Below, piece by piece: positions 55,215-64,000 of a stretch of 64,000 bases of DNA. The position numbers were made by a program, and so were the translations under genes. The notes below the pieces were generated by a model. It searched no databases. It was not told the DNA's origin and saw only the letters and a list, made by a program, of their open reading frames with translations. The stretch covers positions 151,453 through 215,452 of the forward strand of contig NZ_CP007287.1 of NCBI RefSeq assembly GCF_000737865.1, in the 5' to 3' direction. Numbering within the stretch: position 1 is the first letter of the stretch; the number at the start of each line of letters is the position of its first letter. This stretch comes from Bifidobacterium coryneforme (GTDB lineage: Bacteria > Actinomycetota > Actinomycetes > Actinomycetales > Bifidobacteriaceae).

Positions 55215-56681
55215 ATGACAGAAGCTCAAGCCAATATCGGTGTTGTGGGCCTGGCCGCCATGGGCGCCAGCCTCTCCAGGAACCTGGCCCGGCACGGCAA
55301 CACCGTGGCCGTATACAACCGGCACTACTCACGCACCGAGACCCTGATCGGGGAGCACGGCGACGAGGGGAAGTTCGTTCCCGCCAAGACCCTTCAGGAG
55401 TTCGTCGGTTCCCTGACCAGGCCCCGCACTGCCATCATCATGGTCAAGGCGGGCGAGCCGACCGACCAGATGATCGACGACCTGGCCGACCTGATGGAGC
55501 CCGGCGACATCATCGTCGATGCCGGCAACGCCTACTTCAAGGACACCATCCGCCGCGAGAAGGCGATTCGCGCCCGTGGTCTGCACTTTGTGGGCTGCGG
55601 CGTTTCCGGTGGCGAGGAGGGGGCCCTCCTGGGGCCCTCCATGATGCCCGGTGGCACCGATGAGTCCTGGCAGACCCTGGGGCCCATTCTCAAGACCATT
55701 GCCGCCCAGGCGGAGGGCGAACCCTGCGTGACCCACATCGGCAGTGATGGGGCGGGCCACTTCGTCAAGATGGTCCACAACGGCATCGAGTACTCGGATA
55801 TGCAGGTCATCGCCGAGTCCTACGACCTTATGCGCCGCGGCCTGGGCATGGAGCCCCAGCAGATAGCCGACGTGTTCGACGAGTGGAACCAGGGCGACCT
55901 GAACTCCTACCTGGTGCAAATCACCGCCGAGGTGCTCCACCACACCGATGCCGCCACCGGCAAGCCCTTCATCGACATCGTGACCGACCAGGCCGGCATG
56001 AAGGGGACCGGCACCTGGACCGTCCAGACCGCCCTGGATCTGGCCGTGCCCGTTACCGGCATAGGTGAGGCCGTCTTCGCCCGCGGACTCTCCTCATCGC
56101 CCGAGCTGCGCAAGGAAGCCGAACAGAAGGGGCTGTCCGGCCCCGAGCCCCAGGCCATCCTGGGTGATCTGGCGGCCGATCCCGACCAGCGCAAGGCCTT
56201 CATCGAGGACGTGCGCCAGGCCCTCTACGCCTCCAAGATCGTGGCCTATGCCCAGGGCTTCAACGAGATGCAGGAGGGGGCCGATGTCTACGGATGGAAG
56301 CTCGACATGGGCGCCATCGCCCGCATCTGGCGCGGCGGTTGCATTATCAGGGCCAAGTTCCTGAACAGAATCTCGGATGCCTACGCCTCCGGTGATGAGT
56401 TCGGGTCCCTCCTCTTCGACCCCTTCTTCAAGAAGGCCGTGGAGGATGCCCAGGATGCCTGGCGTCGCGTGGTGGTCCGGGCCACCCAGGCCGGCATTCC
56501 GATTCCGGTCTTCGCCAGCTCCCTCTCCTACTACGATGGTTTGCGCTCCAAGCGGCTGCCCGCGGCCCTGATCCAGGGCCAGCGCGACCTCTTCGGTGCC
56601 CACACCTATGGGCGCGTGGACCAGCCCGGCGTCTTCCACACGCTCTGGGCCGGAGACAAGTCCGAGATCAAGCAGGACTGA
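55215..56681 (+). CDS. gnd: 6-phosphogluconate dehydrogenase (decarboxylating)
   Basis: A 488-residue enzyme that oxidises 6-phosphogluconate to ribulose-5-phosphate and CO2. The Rossmann start GVVGLAAMGASLSRNLARHGN is near 7-27. The substrate motif VGCGVSGGEEGALLGPSMMPGG is near 124-145, and KMVHNGIEYSDMQ near 183-195 holds the catalytic Lys. Length fits the long NADP+ type. The ATG at 55215 follows AAAGG; GTG 55212 is an alternative. A second, shorter 6PGDH is encoded at 62174. Convergent with the LacI gene at 56733. Confidence 0.96.
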   Translation: MTEAQANIGVVGLAAMGASLSRNLARHGNTVAVYNRHYSRTETLIGEHGDEGKFVPAKTLQEFVGSLTRPRTAIIMVKAGEPTDQMIDDLADLMEPGDIIVDAGNAYFKDTIRREKAIRARGLHFVGCGVSGGEEGALLGPSMMPGGTDESWQTLGPILKTIAAQAEGEPCVTHIGSDGAGHFVKMVHNGIEYSDMQVIAESYDLMRRGLGMEPQQIADVFDEWNQGDLNSYLVQITAEVLHHTDAATGKPFIDIVTDQAGMKGTGTWTVQTALDLAVPVTGIGEAVFARGLSSSPELRKEAEQKGLSGPEPQAILGDLAADPDQRKAFIEDVRQALYASKIVAYAQGFNEMQEGADVYGWKLDMGAIARIWRGGCIIRAKFLNRISDAYASGDEFGSLLFDPFFKKAVEDAQDAWRRVVVRATQAGIPIPVFASSLSYYDGLRSKRLPAALIQGQRDLFGAHTYGRVDQPGVFHTLWAGDKSEIKQD

Positions 56682-56732
56682 GCAGCCAGTCCCGGAACCC
56701 CTGACGGCCGGGTCGTGCCGGCCTCCTGCGGC

Positions 56733-57767
56733 CTATCGGCCAAGCATGGTGGATTCCCGCACGTCCAGTCTGAACTTGGCTGTCTGCCGCCGGGGCCTGG
56801 GGTGCCTGTCGGGTTGGTTGAGATCACCCAGCAGGATGGAGACGGCCTTGTGGGCCAGGTCTTCGCGATCGGTGCTGATGGTCGTCAGTGAGGGGATGTA
56901 CGAGGCGCTTTCGTTGATGCCGTCGAAACCGATGACGGCCACGTCCCGGGGGACGGAGATTCCGCACTCATGCAACCCGCGAATCATGCCCAGGGCCATG
57001 GAATCCGTGATGCAGAACACCCCGTCGAAGGGGAAGTCCCCCTGGGCGGCCAGGGAGTGGGCCAGTGACCGGGCGGAATCCTCATCCCAGGGTTCCAGCC
57101 CTATGAAGGAGTCCGGAGACAGGGTCCTCTTGCCCTCTTCAAGGGCCTCCAGGCATCCGCTCAATCTCCTGGCTGCGACGGAGTTCTTCATGGAAGGTTC
57201 GTCGAGGATGGCCAGGTCGGATCCGACAACCCCGATGCGGCGGCACCCTTGGGCGAGCAGATGGGCAACGGCCGTTCTGGCCCCCTCCCGACTTGCGGTC
57301 ATGACGCTGTCGAAGACCGGCCGGACCGAGGGGTCATCAAGCAGGACGATCGGCTTGCCGTGGGTGAGGGCCTTCATCTCCTCGTTGGAGACATTGCCCG
57401 GGCTGAAAATGGTCCCGTCGCAGAGCTGGCTGGTGACCCGCCGCAGAATCGAGACCTCGTCCTCTCGGGAGTTCATGGTCTGCTGGATGATGGCCTGCAT
57501 GCCGTGGGCGTTGATCTCCCTGGAGATTGCCGCGCTCATCTGGGAGGGGTAGGGTTTGTCCAATTCGAAGATCGCCACCCCGATGACCCCGTTCCGCCCG
57601 GACCTGAGGCTCCTGGCCGAGAGGTTGGCGGAGTAGTTGAGCCTCTTCGCAGCTGCCAAGACCTTCGATCTGGTTTTTTCGGCGATGCGGGTATCCCCCC
57701 TGAGGGCATACGAGGCGGTGGCCCGTGAAACATCGGCCTCTCTGGCCACGTCGCTCATTGTCACCAT
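56733..57767 (-). CDS. LacI-family regulator of the ABC/GH43 cluster
   Basis: A 344-residue repressor. Helix-turn-helix TMSDVAREADVSRATASYAL at residues 3-22, sensor domain ending GFDGINESASYIPSLTTI. The ATG at 57767 has GCGAGG before it. It is divergent from the binding-protein gene at 57985 with 217 bases between, where three near-identical operators (57822-57922) lie. Autoregulation together with control of the transporter is therefore likely. Confidence 0.92.
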   Translation of the reverse strand: MVTMSDVAREADVSRATASYALRGDTRIAEKTRSKVLAAAKRLNYSANLSARSLRSGRNGVIGVAIFELDKPYPSQMSAAISREINAHGMQAIIQQTMNSREDEVSILRRVTSQLCDGTIFSPGNVSNEEMKALTHGKPIVLLDDPSVRPVFDSVMTASREGARTAVAHLLAQGCRRIGVVGSDLAILDEPSMKNSVAARRLSGCLEALEEGKRTLSPDSFIGLEPWDEDSARSLAHSLAAQGDFPFDGVFCITDSMALGMIRGLHECGISVPRDVAVIGFDGINESASYIPSLTTISTDREDLAHKAVSILLGDLNQPDRHPRPRRQTAKFRLDVRESTMLGR

Positions 57768-57821
57768 ATCGTGCCTCGCTCCAATCTTCCTGCCCGTGGA
57801 TTCTGTGGCCGTGAAGAAAAG

Positions 57822-57922
57822 TGAATCGTGTCAGGTCACAACTCGATGGTAGTACATCGCTCGGTTTGACACGATTCAAATGGGGTGCTATATCTGAATA
57901 CGGTTGAATTGAATCGTGTCAA
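57822..57922. promoter_or_regulatory. Three phased LacI-type operators and promoter in the divergent region
   Basis: TTGAATCGTGTCAA occurs at 57909-57922 and inverted at 57866-57879; a shorter TGAATCGTGTCA is at 57822-57833. The palindrome is TTGAnnCGnnTCAA. Centres are 45 and 43 bases apart, about four helical turns each. The middle site overlaps a -35 TTGACA (57866-57871), with TATATC (57889-57894) 17 bases on, giving a good promoter for the binding-protein gene. Confidence 0.85.
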
Positions 57923-57984
57923 CTGTGTCGGTTTCGATGTTGAATACCGCAAGGAATTCAGAGGATTGATTACAAGGAGGAGTC

Positions 57985-59238
57985 ATGAAGCTGAACAAAA
58001 CACTGAAGAAGGCGGCGGTTGCGGCCATGGCCGGAGCCATGGTTGTGGCCATGGGGGCCTGTGGCGGGGGAAGCGGCGCCAATGCCGACAAGACCAAGCT
58101 GACCTTCCTCTCTTGGAACAACGAGCAGACCATGAAGCCCTATCTGGACGAGTTCGAGAAGGAGAACCCCGACATCCAGGTCGACTTCAGCTATTCGCCG
58201 CCGACCCCCGAGTACATCCAGACCCTGCAGACCAGGCTGGTTGGCAACCAGGCACCCGACGTGTTCATCATCACCTCCGAAAACAAGGCGGACCTGATCA
58301 CAAACCAGTACGTGCGTGACCTGACCGATGAACCCTTCATGAAGAACATCTCGCAGGCCAACAAGGACTTCGTCAGCCGTGACGGGAAGGTCTACGGCAT
58401 GTCCGTCTCCTCCTGGGCCTCGGGCATCATCTACAACAAGGACCTCCTGGCCAAGGTCGGTGCCAAGAGCGTTCCGGACAACTGGGACGACTTCCTCAAA
58501 CTCTGTGCGAAGCTCAAGAAAGCCGGTGTGACCCCGTTCCTGGAGACCGTGGCCGATGGCCCCAGCCGAATCCCCGATGCCTTCCTGGGCTCGCAGTTCG
58601 AGCAGGACAAGGTCGATGTCACCACCCTGGTGGACAAGCGCCCCCAGACCCCGGGCACCGATCAGAAAGAGGCCGTCAAGGCCTGGATGCGGCTCTACGA
58701 CGAGGACCTGGTCACCAGGGACACGGTGGGCATCAGCGGGGATGACATGAAGACCCAGTTCATCAACGGGCAGGTGGCGATGATCTGCACCGGTCCATGG
58801 GATCTTCCCTCCTTCTCCGAGTCCTCCCTCGAATGGGGCATGGCCCCGATGCCTGTGCTCAGCAAGGGTCAGGTCAACTACGCCCAGGGATCACCCTCGC
58901 CCGCCTACGCCATCTACTCCAAGCTCAAGGGGGACAAGCTCAAGGCGGCTCAGAAGTTCCTGACCTTTATGGATAGCGAGTGGGCGCTCCAGAAGAGCAC
59001 GGAGAACGGTGACGCCATCACCGTCGAGGGCTTCAAGTCCAAGGTCAAGGACGAGTACAAGACCGTGTATGAGGAGAACGTCAGGACGGGCCATTACTTC
59101 CTGGTCATGAACTTCTACGCCAAGCCCGATGTGCTGACCACGGTCCGGCAGTCGGAGACGCAGCAACTGGTGCAGGGCTCTGTATCCGTGGACCAGTGGG
59201 CCAAGGCCATCGACGACAAGATGGCTTCGGTGAAATGA
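57985..59238 (+). CDS. ABC transporter sugar-binding lipoprotein
   Basis: A 417-residue solute-binding lipoprotein. Signal with several lysines and a lipobox MGAC, Cys at residue 26. The mature start KLTFLSWNNEQTMKPYLDEFEKENPDIQVDFSY is typical of family 1 sugar binders. ACAAGGAGG precedes the ATG. Two permeases and a GH43 enzyme follow, so the ligand may be an arabino- or xylo-oligosaccharide. No ATPase is encoded here. Confidence 0.92.
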   Translation: MKLNKTLKKAAVAAMAGAMVVAMGACGGGSGANADKTKLTFLSWNNEQTMKPYLDEFEKENPDIQVDFSYSPPTPEYIQTLQTRLVGNQAPDVFIITSENKADLITNQYVRDLTDEPFMKNISQANKDFVSRDGKVYGMSVSSWASGIIYNKDLLAKVGAKSVPDNWDDFLKLCAKLKKAGVTPFLETVADGPSRIPDAFLGSQFEQDKVDVTTLVDKRPQTPGTDQKEAVKAWMRLYDEDLVTRDTVGISGDDMKTQFINGQVAMICTGPWDLPSFSESSLEWGMAPMPVLSKGQVNYAQGSPSPAYAIYSKLKGDKLKAAQKFLTFMDSEWALQKSTENGDAITVEGFKSKVKDEYKTVYEENVRTGHYFLVMNFYAKPDVLTTVRQSETQQLVQGSVSVDQWAKAIDDKMASVK

Positions 59239-59285
59239 GGGTCGGACAGGGAACGTCGGACCTGATGGGTCGGAAGAGGTGACAT

Positions 59286-60263
59286 ATGGCTGTTGACAGT
59301 GGAGTGCAAGGGGTGCGTGCCGTGGCCGATAGGTCGAAGGCAAATGAACCGGAAGAGCGTGAATACGCCCGTCGCAAGCGCCTTCGGGGGCTGAGGGAGG
59401 ACCTGACCTCGTTCTGGTTTCTCCTGCCGATTCTGGCCGTCTTCGTCATCCTTTTCGCGGTGCCGTTGGTGCAGACCGCCATCTACTCGGTGACGGACTT
59501 CAACGGGTACAGCATGGACATGCACTATGTGGGGTGGAGCAACTACCGTAGCGTGTTCACGGACCCCTCAACCATGCAGGGTCTCGTGTTCACCATCGTG
59601 TACGCGCTCGCCCAGACCATACTGGTCACCGTCTTCGCCATACCCCTGGCGGTGACCCTGAACAGGAAGTTCTGGGGGAGGAACTTCGCGCGCTCCCTGT
59701 TCTTCTTCTTCAGCGTGCCCTCGCTGGCCATCATGGGCATGGTCTGGAAGTACATCTTCTCGCCCATGAAGTCGGGCGTGGTCAATACGGTCCTGGGTGC
59801 CTTCGGGCTCGGCCCGCTGCCCTGGCTCTCCAACTCGATTCTGGCCCGGTGCTGTGTGATCTTCATAGCGGTCTGGGCCCAGATCGGTTGGCACGCCACC
59901 CTTTACCTGGCCTTCCTGCAGTCCATTCCCGGTGACCTTTACGAGCAGGCCACCGTGGATGGTGCCACCAGGCGGCAGCAGTTCATCCACATCACCCTGC
60001 CCCAGCTGATTCCGGGCATCGTCACATCCAGCTTCCTGCTCATGTCGGGAGGGCTGAAGGTGTATGACCTGCCATACACGATGACCAAGGGAGGGCCCGG
60101 TTACTCGACCTATACGGTGACCCAGTCGATTATCCAGCAGGGCATAGGTCAGTCCCAGTACGGGTTGGGTTCGGCCCTGGCCGTCCTCTTCACCCTGGCG
60201 ACGGCCCTGGTGGTCTTCACCCAGATGGGCGTGGCCGGTCTGATTTCGAGGAGGTTCCAATGA
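59286..60263 (+). CDS. Sugar ABC transporter permease (MalF type)
   Basis: A 325-residue permease. A hydrophilic N-terminal tail of about 35 residues precedes about six membrane helices. The EAA-loop equivalent EQATVDGATRRQQFIHITLPQL is near 218-239. AAGAGG precedes the ATG. The end overlaps the start of the next permease by four bases. It forms the channel with the 60260-61138 product. Confidence 0.92.
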   Translation: MAVDSGVQGVRAVADRSKANEPEEREYARRKRLRGLREDLTSFWFLLPILAVFVILFAVPLVQTAIYSVTDFNGYSMDMHYVGWSNYRSVFTDPSTMQGLVFTIVYALAQTILVTVFAIPLAVTLNRKFWGRNFARSLFFFFSVPSLAIMGMVWKYIFSPMKSGVVNTVLGAFGLGPLPWLSNSILARCCVIFIAVWAQIGWHATLYLAFLQSIPGDLYEQATVDGATRRQQFIHITLPQLIPGIVTSSFLLMSGGLKVYDLPYTMTKGGPGYSTYTVTQSIIQQGIGQSQYGLGSALAVLFTLATALVVFTQMGVAGLISRRFQ

Positions 60264-61138
60264 GTGCCAGCAGTCAGCAAGTGGTATCGGGAGCGGGGAA
60301 CGGCCCGACCCTGGAGCAGCGCGAGCGGCGTCGTTCCATCGTCAGAAGCATCGTGGTGCTGGTCATAGCGCTCATCTGCGCCGTGCCCCTCTGGTACATC
60401 CTGATCAACACCTTCAAGACCGTGCCGGACATGGCCACCAATCCACTGGGTCTGCCGAAGGAATGGACCCTGAAGAACTACAGCCATGCCTTTGCCACCG
60501 TGCCCATTGTGCGCAGCCTGGTCAACACCCTGATCGTCACCTTCTTCGGGGTGCTCTTCCAGGTGCTGATCGGAGCCCTGGCCGCCTACGGCATGATTCT
60601 GCGCAAGTCCCTGTTCACATCGACCGTCGGGGTCGTCCTGATGATCGCCTTCGTCATCCCAGCCCAGTCGACGCTGATTCCCCTGTACCGGATGGAGTCG
60701 GCGGTCGGCCTGGTCAATACCCTGCTGGGCCTGATTGTCATGTACCTGGGCGGCGCGGTGTTCTGCTACTTCCTCATCGTCGGGTACATGCAGTCCCTCC
60801 CCTTCGAGGTGATAGAGGCCGCCCGCATCGATGGGGCAGGGCCCTTGAGGATATTCTGGAACATCGTTTTGCCCCTGATCAGGCCCATCCTGACCACGGT
60901 GATCGTCTTCCAGACCATGACCACATGGAATGACTTCATGACGGCCAACGTCTTCATCAGCAGTTCGGACCTGCGGACCATCGTGCTCCAGGTCTACAAC
61001 GCGGTCGGTCAGTTCACCACGGATTGGCCGAGCTTCATGACCATCACGGTCCTGGCGCTTATACCGGTCTTCGTCTTCTTCATCTTCTGCCAGAAGTGGA
61101 TCGTCTCCGGCCTGGTTGCCGGTGCCGTGAAGGGATGA
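60260..61138 (+). CDS. Sugar ABC transporter permease (MalG type)
   Basis: A 292-residue permease. The N-terminal tail is Ser/Gln-rich, followed by six membrane helices and the EAA loop EAARIDGAGPLRIFWNIVLP near 185-204. The C-terminus KWIVSGLVAGAVKG is the usual MalG-type end. Coupled to the previous gene by ATGA. No ATPase follows. Confidence 0.92.
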   Translation: MSASSQQVVSGAGNGPTLEQRERRRSIVRSIVVLVIALICAVPLWYILINTFKTVPDMATNPLGLPKEWTLKNYSHAFATVPIVRSLVNTLIVTFFGVLFQVLIGALAAYGMILRKSLFTSTVGVVLMIAFVIPAQSTLIPLYRMESAVGLVNTLLGLIVMYLGGAVFCYFLIVGYMQSLPFEVIEAARIDGAGPLRIFWNIVLPLIRPILTTVIVFQTMTTWNDFMTANVFISSSDLRTIVLQVYNAVGQFTTDWPSFMTITVLALIPVFVFFIFCQKWIVSGLVAGAVKG

Positions 61139-61239
61139 CGGATACGCGTCGGGCCTTGCCGGCTTGAAGGAATACGGCGTTGCGCGGCTGCCAGGTGCGG
61201 CCTCGCAACGCCCTTGACAAGAGAACTGGAGTCGATTGT

Positions 61240-62166
61240 ATGGATAAGGGATGTAAGGGAGAGACGGAGGGTCAGAGGATCCAGGTTCCCACCAATCCCC
61301 TTCGCGGGTACTGTGCCGATCCCGATCTCAAGATGGTGGACGGACGGTGGTATATGTACTGCACCCAGGACGGTCTGCCCGGCTGGTCGTCCACGGTGAT
61401 GAGCGTCTACGAATCCACTGACCTTTGCAACTGGCAGGAGCACAGGATTCTCGACCTGCACGACGTTCCCTGGTGGGAGGGCAAACAGGGCGCCTGGGCG
61501 CCGTGCATGCTGGAGACCGCGCACGGGTTCGTGCTCTACTTCGTGGCGGACGGGCAGATAGGTCTGGCGACCTCCCCGACCCCCACCGGCCCCTTCACGC
61601 CGGCCGCAACCCCCCTGATCCGTGCGGATGCATATGACTGCCAGACAATCGATCCCTCGATATTCGTGGACGAGGACGGTACCACCTACCTACTGTGGGG
61701 GAACGGAAGGGTCTACATGGCGGCCCTGAGCGACGACGGTACGGCCATAGTGGATGCGACCTTGAAAACCTGGGTTCCCGACAACTTCCGCGAGGCCATA
61801 ACCATCAGCAGACACGGGGGGAGGTACTACGCCTCCTGGTCCGAAAACGACACCAGGGATCCTGAATACCGGGTCCGGTATGCGGTCTCCGACTCCCTGG
61901 ACGGACCATGGGGGCAGCCGCAGGTGCTGGTCGAGAAGGATGAGGGCAAGGGAATCCTGGGTACCGGTCATCATTGCATCCTGCAGGTGCCCGGCACGGA
62001 CCAGTGGATCATCGCCTACCATCGGTTCGCCATGGACGGGCACGGTGATGGCTGCCATCGCGAGATCGTCTGTGCCCCGCTGGCCTTCGATGATGAAGGG
62101 GGTATGGAGCAGGTCCATCCGCAGGTCGGGTCGTATTGGTGCCCGGCACCATCAACGCAACGATAG
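61240..62166 (+). CDS. GH43 family glycosidase
   Basis: A 308-residue cytoplasmic propeller enzyme. Base D27 in CADPDL, pKa modulator D139 in IDPSIF and acid E185 in FREAIT are all visible. GTGHHC near 245-250 supports the GH43 fold. Members act as beta-xylosidases or alpha-L-arabinofuranosidases. It is 101 bases after the permease gene and probably in the same operon, which supports import followed by intracellular cleavage. ATG 61240 is preferred over an upstream start with no ribosome site. Confidence 0.82.
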   Translation: MDKGCKGETEGQRIQVPTNPLRGYCADPDLKMVDGRWYMYCTQDGLPGWSSTVMSVYESTDLCNWQEHRILDLHDVPWWEGKQGAWAPCMLETAHGFVLYFVADGQIGLATSPTPTGPFTPAATPLIRADAYDCQTIDPSIFVDEDGTTYLLWGNGRVYMAALSDDGTAIVDATLKTWVPDNFREAITISRHGGRYYASWSENDTRDPEYRVRYAVSDSLDGPWGQPQVLVEKDEGKGILGTGHHCILQVPGTDQWIIAYHRFAMDGHGDGCHREIVCAPLAFDDEGGMEQVHPQVGSYWCPAPSTQR

Positions 62167-62173
62167 GGGGAGG

Positions 62174-63052
62174 TCACTCCTTGACGATGGGGTGACCGCC
62201 AAAGGCGTTGCGCAGGGCCGAGACCGCCTTCATGGTCATGGGGTCCTGAATCTGCGAGGACTGGCGGGCGTACAGGGCCGAGGTGATGGCCGGGGTGGGG
62301 ATGCCGAGCTCCAGGGCATCATCAACCATCCACTTGGTCTCACCGGTCTCCTCGGCCTTACCGGCGATGTGTGCCAGGTGGGGGTCCTCCTGGAGGGACT
62401 TGGCCAGGAGGTCCAGGAGCCAGGATTGGATGACCGACCCCTTTCGCCAGGACTGGACGACCTCGCCGGGGTCCTGAATCAGATCGGAGGCCTCCAGGAC
62501 GGCATAGCCCTCGGCCAGAGACTGCATCATTCCGTACTCGATGCCGTTATGGACCATCTTGGCATAGTGGCCGGCCCCGGTGCCGCCTGCGTGGACCAGG
62601 CCAAAATCGCCCTCGGGCTTGAGGGTGTCGAGTATGGGCTGAATCGGGGCAACATCCTCGTCCGATCCACCGACCATCAGGGCGTAGCCGTTCTCCCTGC
62701 CCCAGATGCCATTGGAGGTGCCCACGTCGACCAGGCCGATGCCCTTCGCCCCCAGGGCCTTGGCATGTGCCTGGTCCTGGGTGAATCGGGTGTTGCCCCC
62801 ATCGATGACCAGGTCGCCGCGGTCCAGCAGGTCGCCCAGCTGGTCAAGGGTGGACTCGATGGGTTTGCCTGCGGGCACCATGACCCAGATGGCCCGGGGT
62901 GCCTCCAGGGAGTCGACCAGGGCCTGGAGGCTGTCCACGTCCCTGCCCGACTCGGGCGATATGTCGTACCCGACGACCTGGTGACCGCCTGTGCGCAGGC
63001 GGTCGGCCATGTTCTTGCCCATGCGGCCTAGGCCTATCATTCCGATCTTCAT
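62174..63052 (-). CDS. Short 6-phosphogluconate dehydrogenase (YqeC/GndA type)
   Basis: A 292-residue enzyme of the short, usually NAD+-linked class. N-terminal IGMIGLGRMGKNMADRLRTGGH (residues 3-24), substrate motif VDVGTSNGIWGRENGYALMVGG near 117-138, and KMVHNGIEYGMMQSLAEGY near 165-183 with the catalytic Lys. It is about 200 residues shorter than the enzyme at 55215. AGGAAGG precedes the ATG. With gluconokinase and the GntP permease upstream it forms a gluconate catabolic operon on the minus strand. Confidence 0.92.
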   Translation of the reverse strand: MKIGMIGLGRMGKNMADRLRTGGHQVVGYDISPESGRDVDSLQALVDSLEAPRAIWVMVPAGKPIESTLDQLGDLLDRGDLVIDGGNTRFTQDQAHAKALGAKGIGLVDVGTSNGIWGRENGYALMVGGSDEDVAPIQPILDTLKPEGDFGLVHAGGTGAGHYAKMVHNGIEYGMMQSLAEGYAVLEASDLIQDPGEVVQSWRKGSVIQSWLLDLLAKSLQEDPHLAHIAGKAEETGETKWMVDDALELGIPTPAITSALYARQSSQIQDPMTMKAVSALRNAFGGHPIVKE

Positions 63053-63076
63053 GATGTTGGTTCCTTCCTGCTTCGT

Positions 63077-63751
63077 TCAGTCTTGTTCGGTTTTCCTGGC
63101 GGCCTGACGGGCCCGCTCGGCCTTGACCTGCGTGGTGTGGGCCTTGACGTCGCACTGCAATCCCAGGGTGTCGATGACCTCCTCGGCCTCGATTTCGGGG
63201 GCCATGCGCAGGCCCACGTCGATGGTCATGTGAATCTCGTCCTTGCCTAGAGGCTCCAGGGTCTCGAACTGCGACTTGAGCATCCGGGGTTTCATGAAGT
63301 GCCCCTGGCGGTGCGAGAGCCGTTCCATGATGGAGTCGTAGTCACCGCTCAGGTGGATGAACACCACCCCGGGCATTCGAATCCTGTCCCGGTAGGCCCT
63401 CTTCAGGGCCGAGCAGGTAACGGTGCCGGGTACCTTCCTGTCCATGTGGTCCTGAATCCAGTCGTGAATCTTGTCGAGCCAGGGCCAGCGGTCCTCATCA
63501 TTCAGGGGAATTCCGTGGGCCATCTTGTCGATGTTGGCCTGGGGGTGGAAGTCATCGGCCTCAGCCATGTCCCAGCCCAGCTTTTCGCTCAAGTGGGTGT
63601 TCATCGTGGTCTTGCCGCAGCCGGAGACGCCCATGATGACCAGGATTGGCGTGTGGTCCTTGAGGTAATCCGCGGGAACCGTATTCTCCACCGCCGAGGG
63701 AATGGAGTGTTCATCGAACCCCTTGGCGTTCGTTGACAGTGTGTCTACCAT
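63077..63751 (-). CDS. gntK: Gluconokinase
   Basis: A 224-residue ATP-dependent kinase that makes 6-phosphogluconate from gluconate. The Walker A motif is MGVSGCGKTTM near 39-49. ADDFHPQANIDKMAHGIPLNDEDRWPWLD near 66-94 is the substrate signature of GntK. CSALKRAYRD near 113-122 and the FIHLSG strand follow. AGAAAGGA precedes the ATG. The 24-base gap to the next gene shows it is in an operon with the short 6PGDH. The C-terminus has an unusual basic extension. Confidence 0.93.
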   Translation of the reverse strand: MVDTLSTNAKGFDEHSIPSAVENTVPADYLKDHTPILVIMGVSGCGKTTMNTHLSEKLGWDMAEADDFHPQANIDKMAHGIPLNDEDRWPWLDKIHDWIQDHMDRKVPGTVTCSALKRAYRDRIRMPGVVFIHLSGDYDSIMERLSHRQGHFMKPRMLKSQFETLEPLGKDEIHMTIDVGLRMAPEIEAEEVIDTLGLQCDVKAHTTQVKAERARQAARKTEQD

Positions 63752-63787
63752 GCGTTTCCTTTCTGAATGAGTGCGCCGTGTTGGGGC

Positions 63788-64000
63788 TCAGCCTGCGATG
63801 GGGACGAAGATGCTGGCGATCATGACCAGAATCAGCACCACCACCGAGAGGAGGCACTCCAACACAGACCAGGTCTTCAGGGTGTCGCCCACGCTCATGC
63901 CGAAGTACTCCTTGATCAGCCAGAAGCCGGCATCGTTGAGGTGGGAGAGGAAGATGGACCCAGCCCCGATGGCGATGACCAGCAGTGTGGTGGCCATGGG
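63788..64000 (-). CDS. Gluconate permease, GntP family (partial, C-terminus only)
   Basis: The last 70 residues of a membrane transporter; the reading frame continues past the window end. The segment [31 protein letters not shown] is the typical conserved GntP stretch, followed by [15 protein letters not shown] and a final hydrophobic helix. It is the first gene of the minus-strand gluconate operon. It would import gluconate by proton symport. The stop is at 63788. Confidence 0.88.
   Translation of the reverse strand, partial: PMATTLLVIAIGAGSIFLSHLNDAGFWLIKEYFGMSVGDTLKTWSVLECLLSVVVLILVMIASIFVPIAG

Overview
The window looks like a chromosomal segment of a Bifidobacterium or close relative (high-GC Actinomycetota). 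Pointers are an HspR-controlled dnaK-grpE-dnaJ-hspR cluster with a HAIR box, a Pmt-type mannosyltransferase next to rsmI, a HAD-GH65 disaccharide phosphorylase fusion, a variant leucine-repeat protein, and many LacI-controlled sugar ABC cassettes that carry no ATPase of their own. The genus is an inference; species cannot be fixed from the sequence alone (an insect-gut species is possible).

Layout. 1-600: end of an rRNA operon (3' end of 23S, 5S, terminator). 900-7517: alpha-galactoside cassette (lipoprotein binding protein, two permeases, LacI regulator, GH36 alpha-galactosidase). 7908-13309: large secreted beta-helix protein, aldo/keto reductase, small Cys-pair protein. 13347-15532: nitroreductase, DUF4235 protein, histidine phosphatase. 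15583-28941: two paralogous sugar ABC transporters with two LacI regulators, a DUF624 membrane protein, a GH32-like enzyme and a GH13 glucosidase; two operator families tie these genes together. 29018-33687: heat-shock cluster. 33883-38324: DEAD-box helicase, two DUF4190-type membrane proteins, tRNA-Ala(CGC). 38325-46854: DedA protein, GH1 beta-glucosidase, protein mannosyltransferase, RsmI, an AbiEi-like/LRV pair, MetG. 47037-51333: HAD-GH65 phosphorylase preceded by a possible attenuator leader, and a GH43 enzyme. 51450-56681: TatD hydrolase, Kup potassium transporter, 6-phosphogluconate dehydrogenase. 56733-62166: LacI regulator, three phased operators, ABC transporter and GH43 enzyme (probably pentose oligosaccharides). 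62174-64000: gluconate catabolism (short 6PGDH, gluconokinase, GntP permease cut by the window end).

How it works together. Four import systems bring oligosaccharides into the cytoplasm; GH36, GH32-like, GH13, GH1, GH65 and GH43 enzymes without signal peptides degrade them inside. Each cluster has its own LacI regulator and a recognisable palindromic operator. All four transporters need an ATPase encoded elsewhere (MsiK-like). No CRISPR array, insertion sequence, prophage or restriction system was seen. The best leads for something new are the operator networks, a 281-bp exact repeat joining two permease genes, the leader in front of HAD-GH65, the atypical GH32-like enzyme and the unanchored multidomain beta-helix protein.
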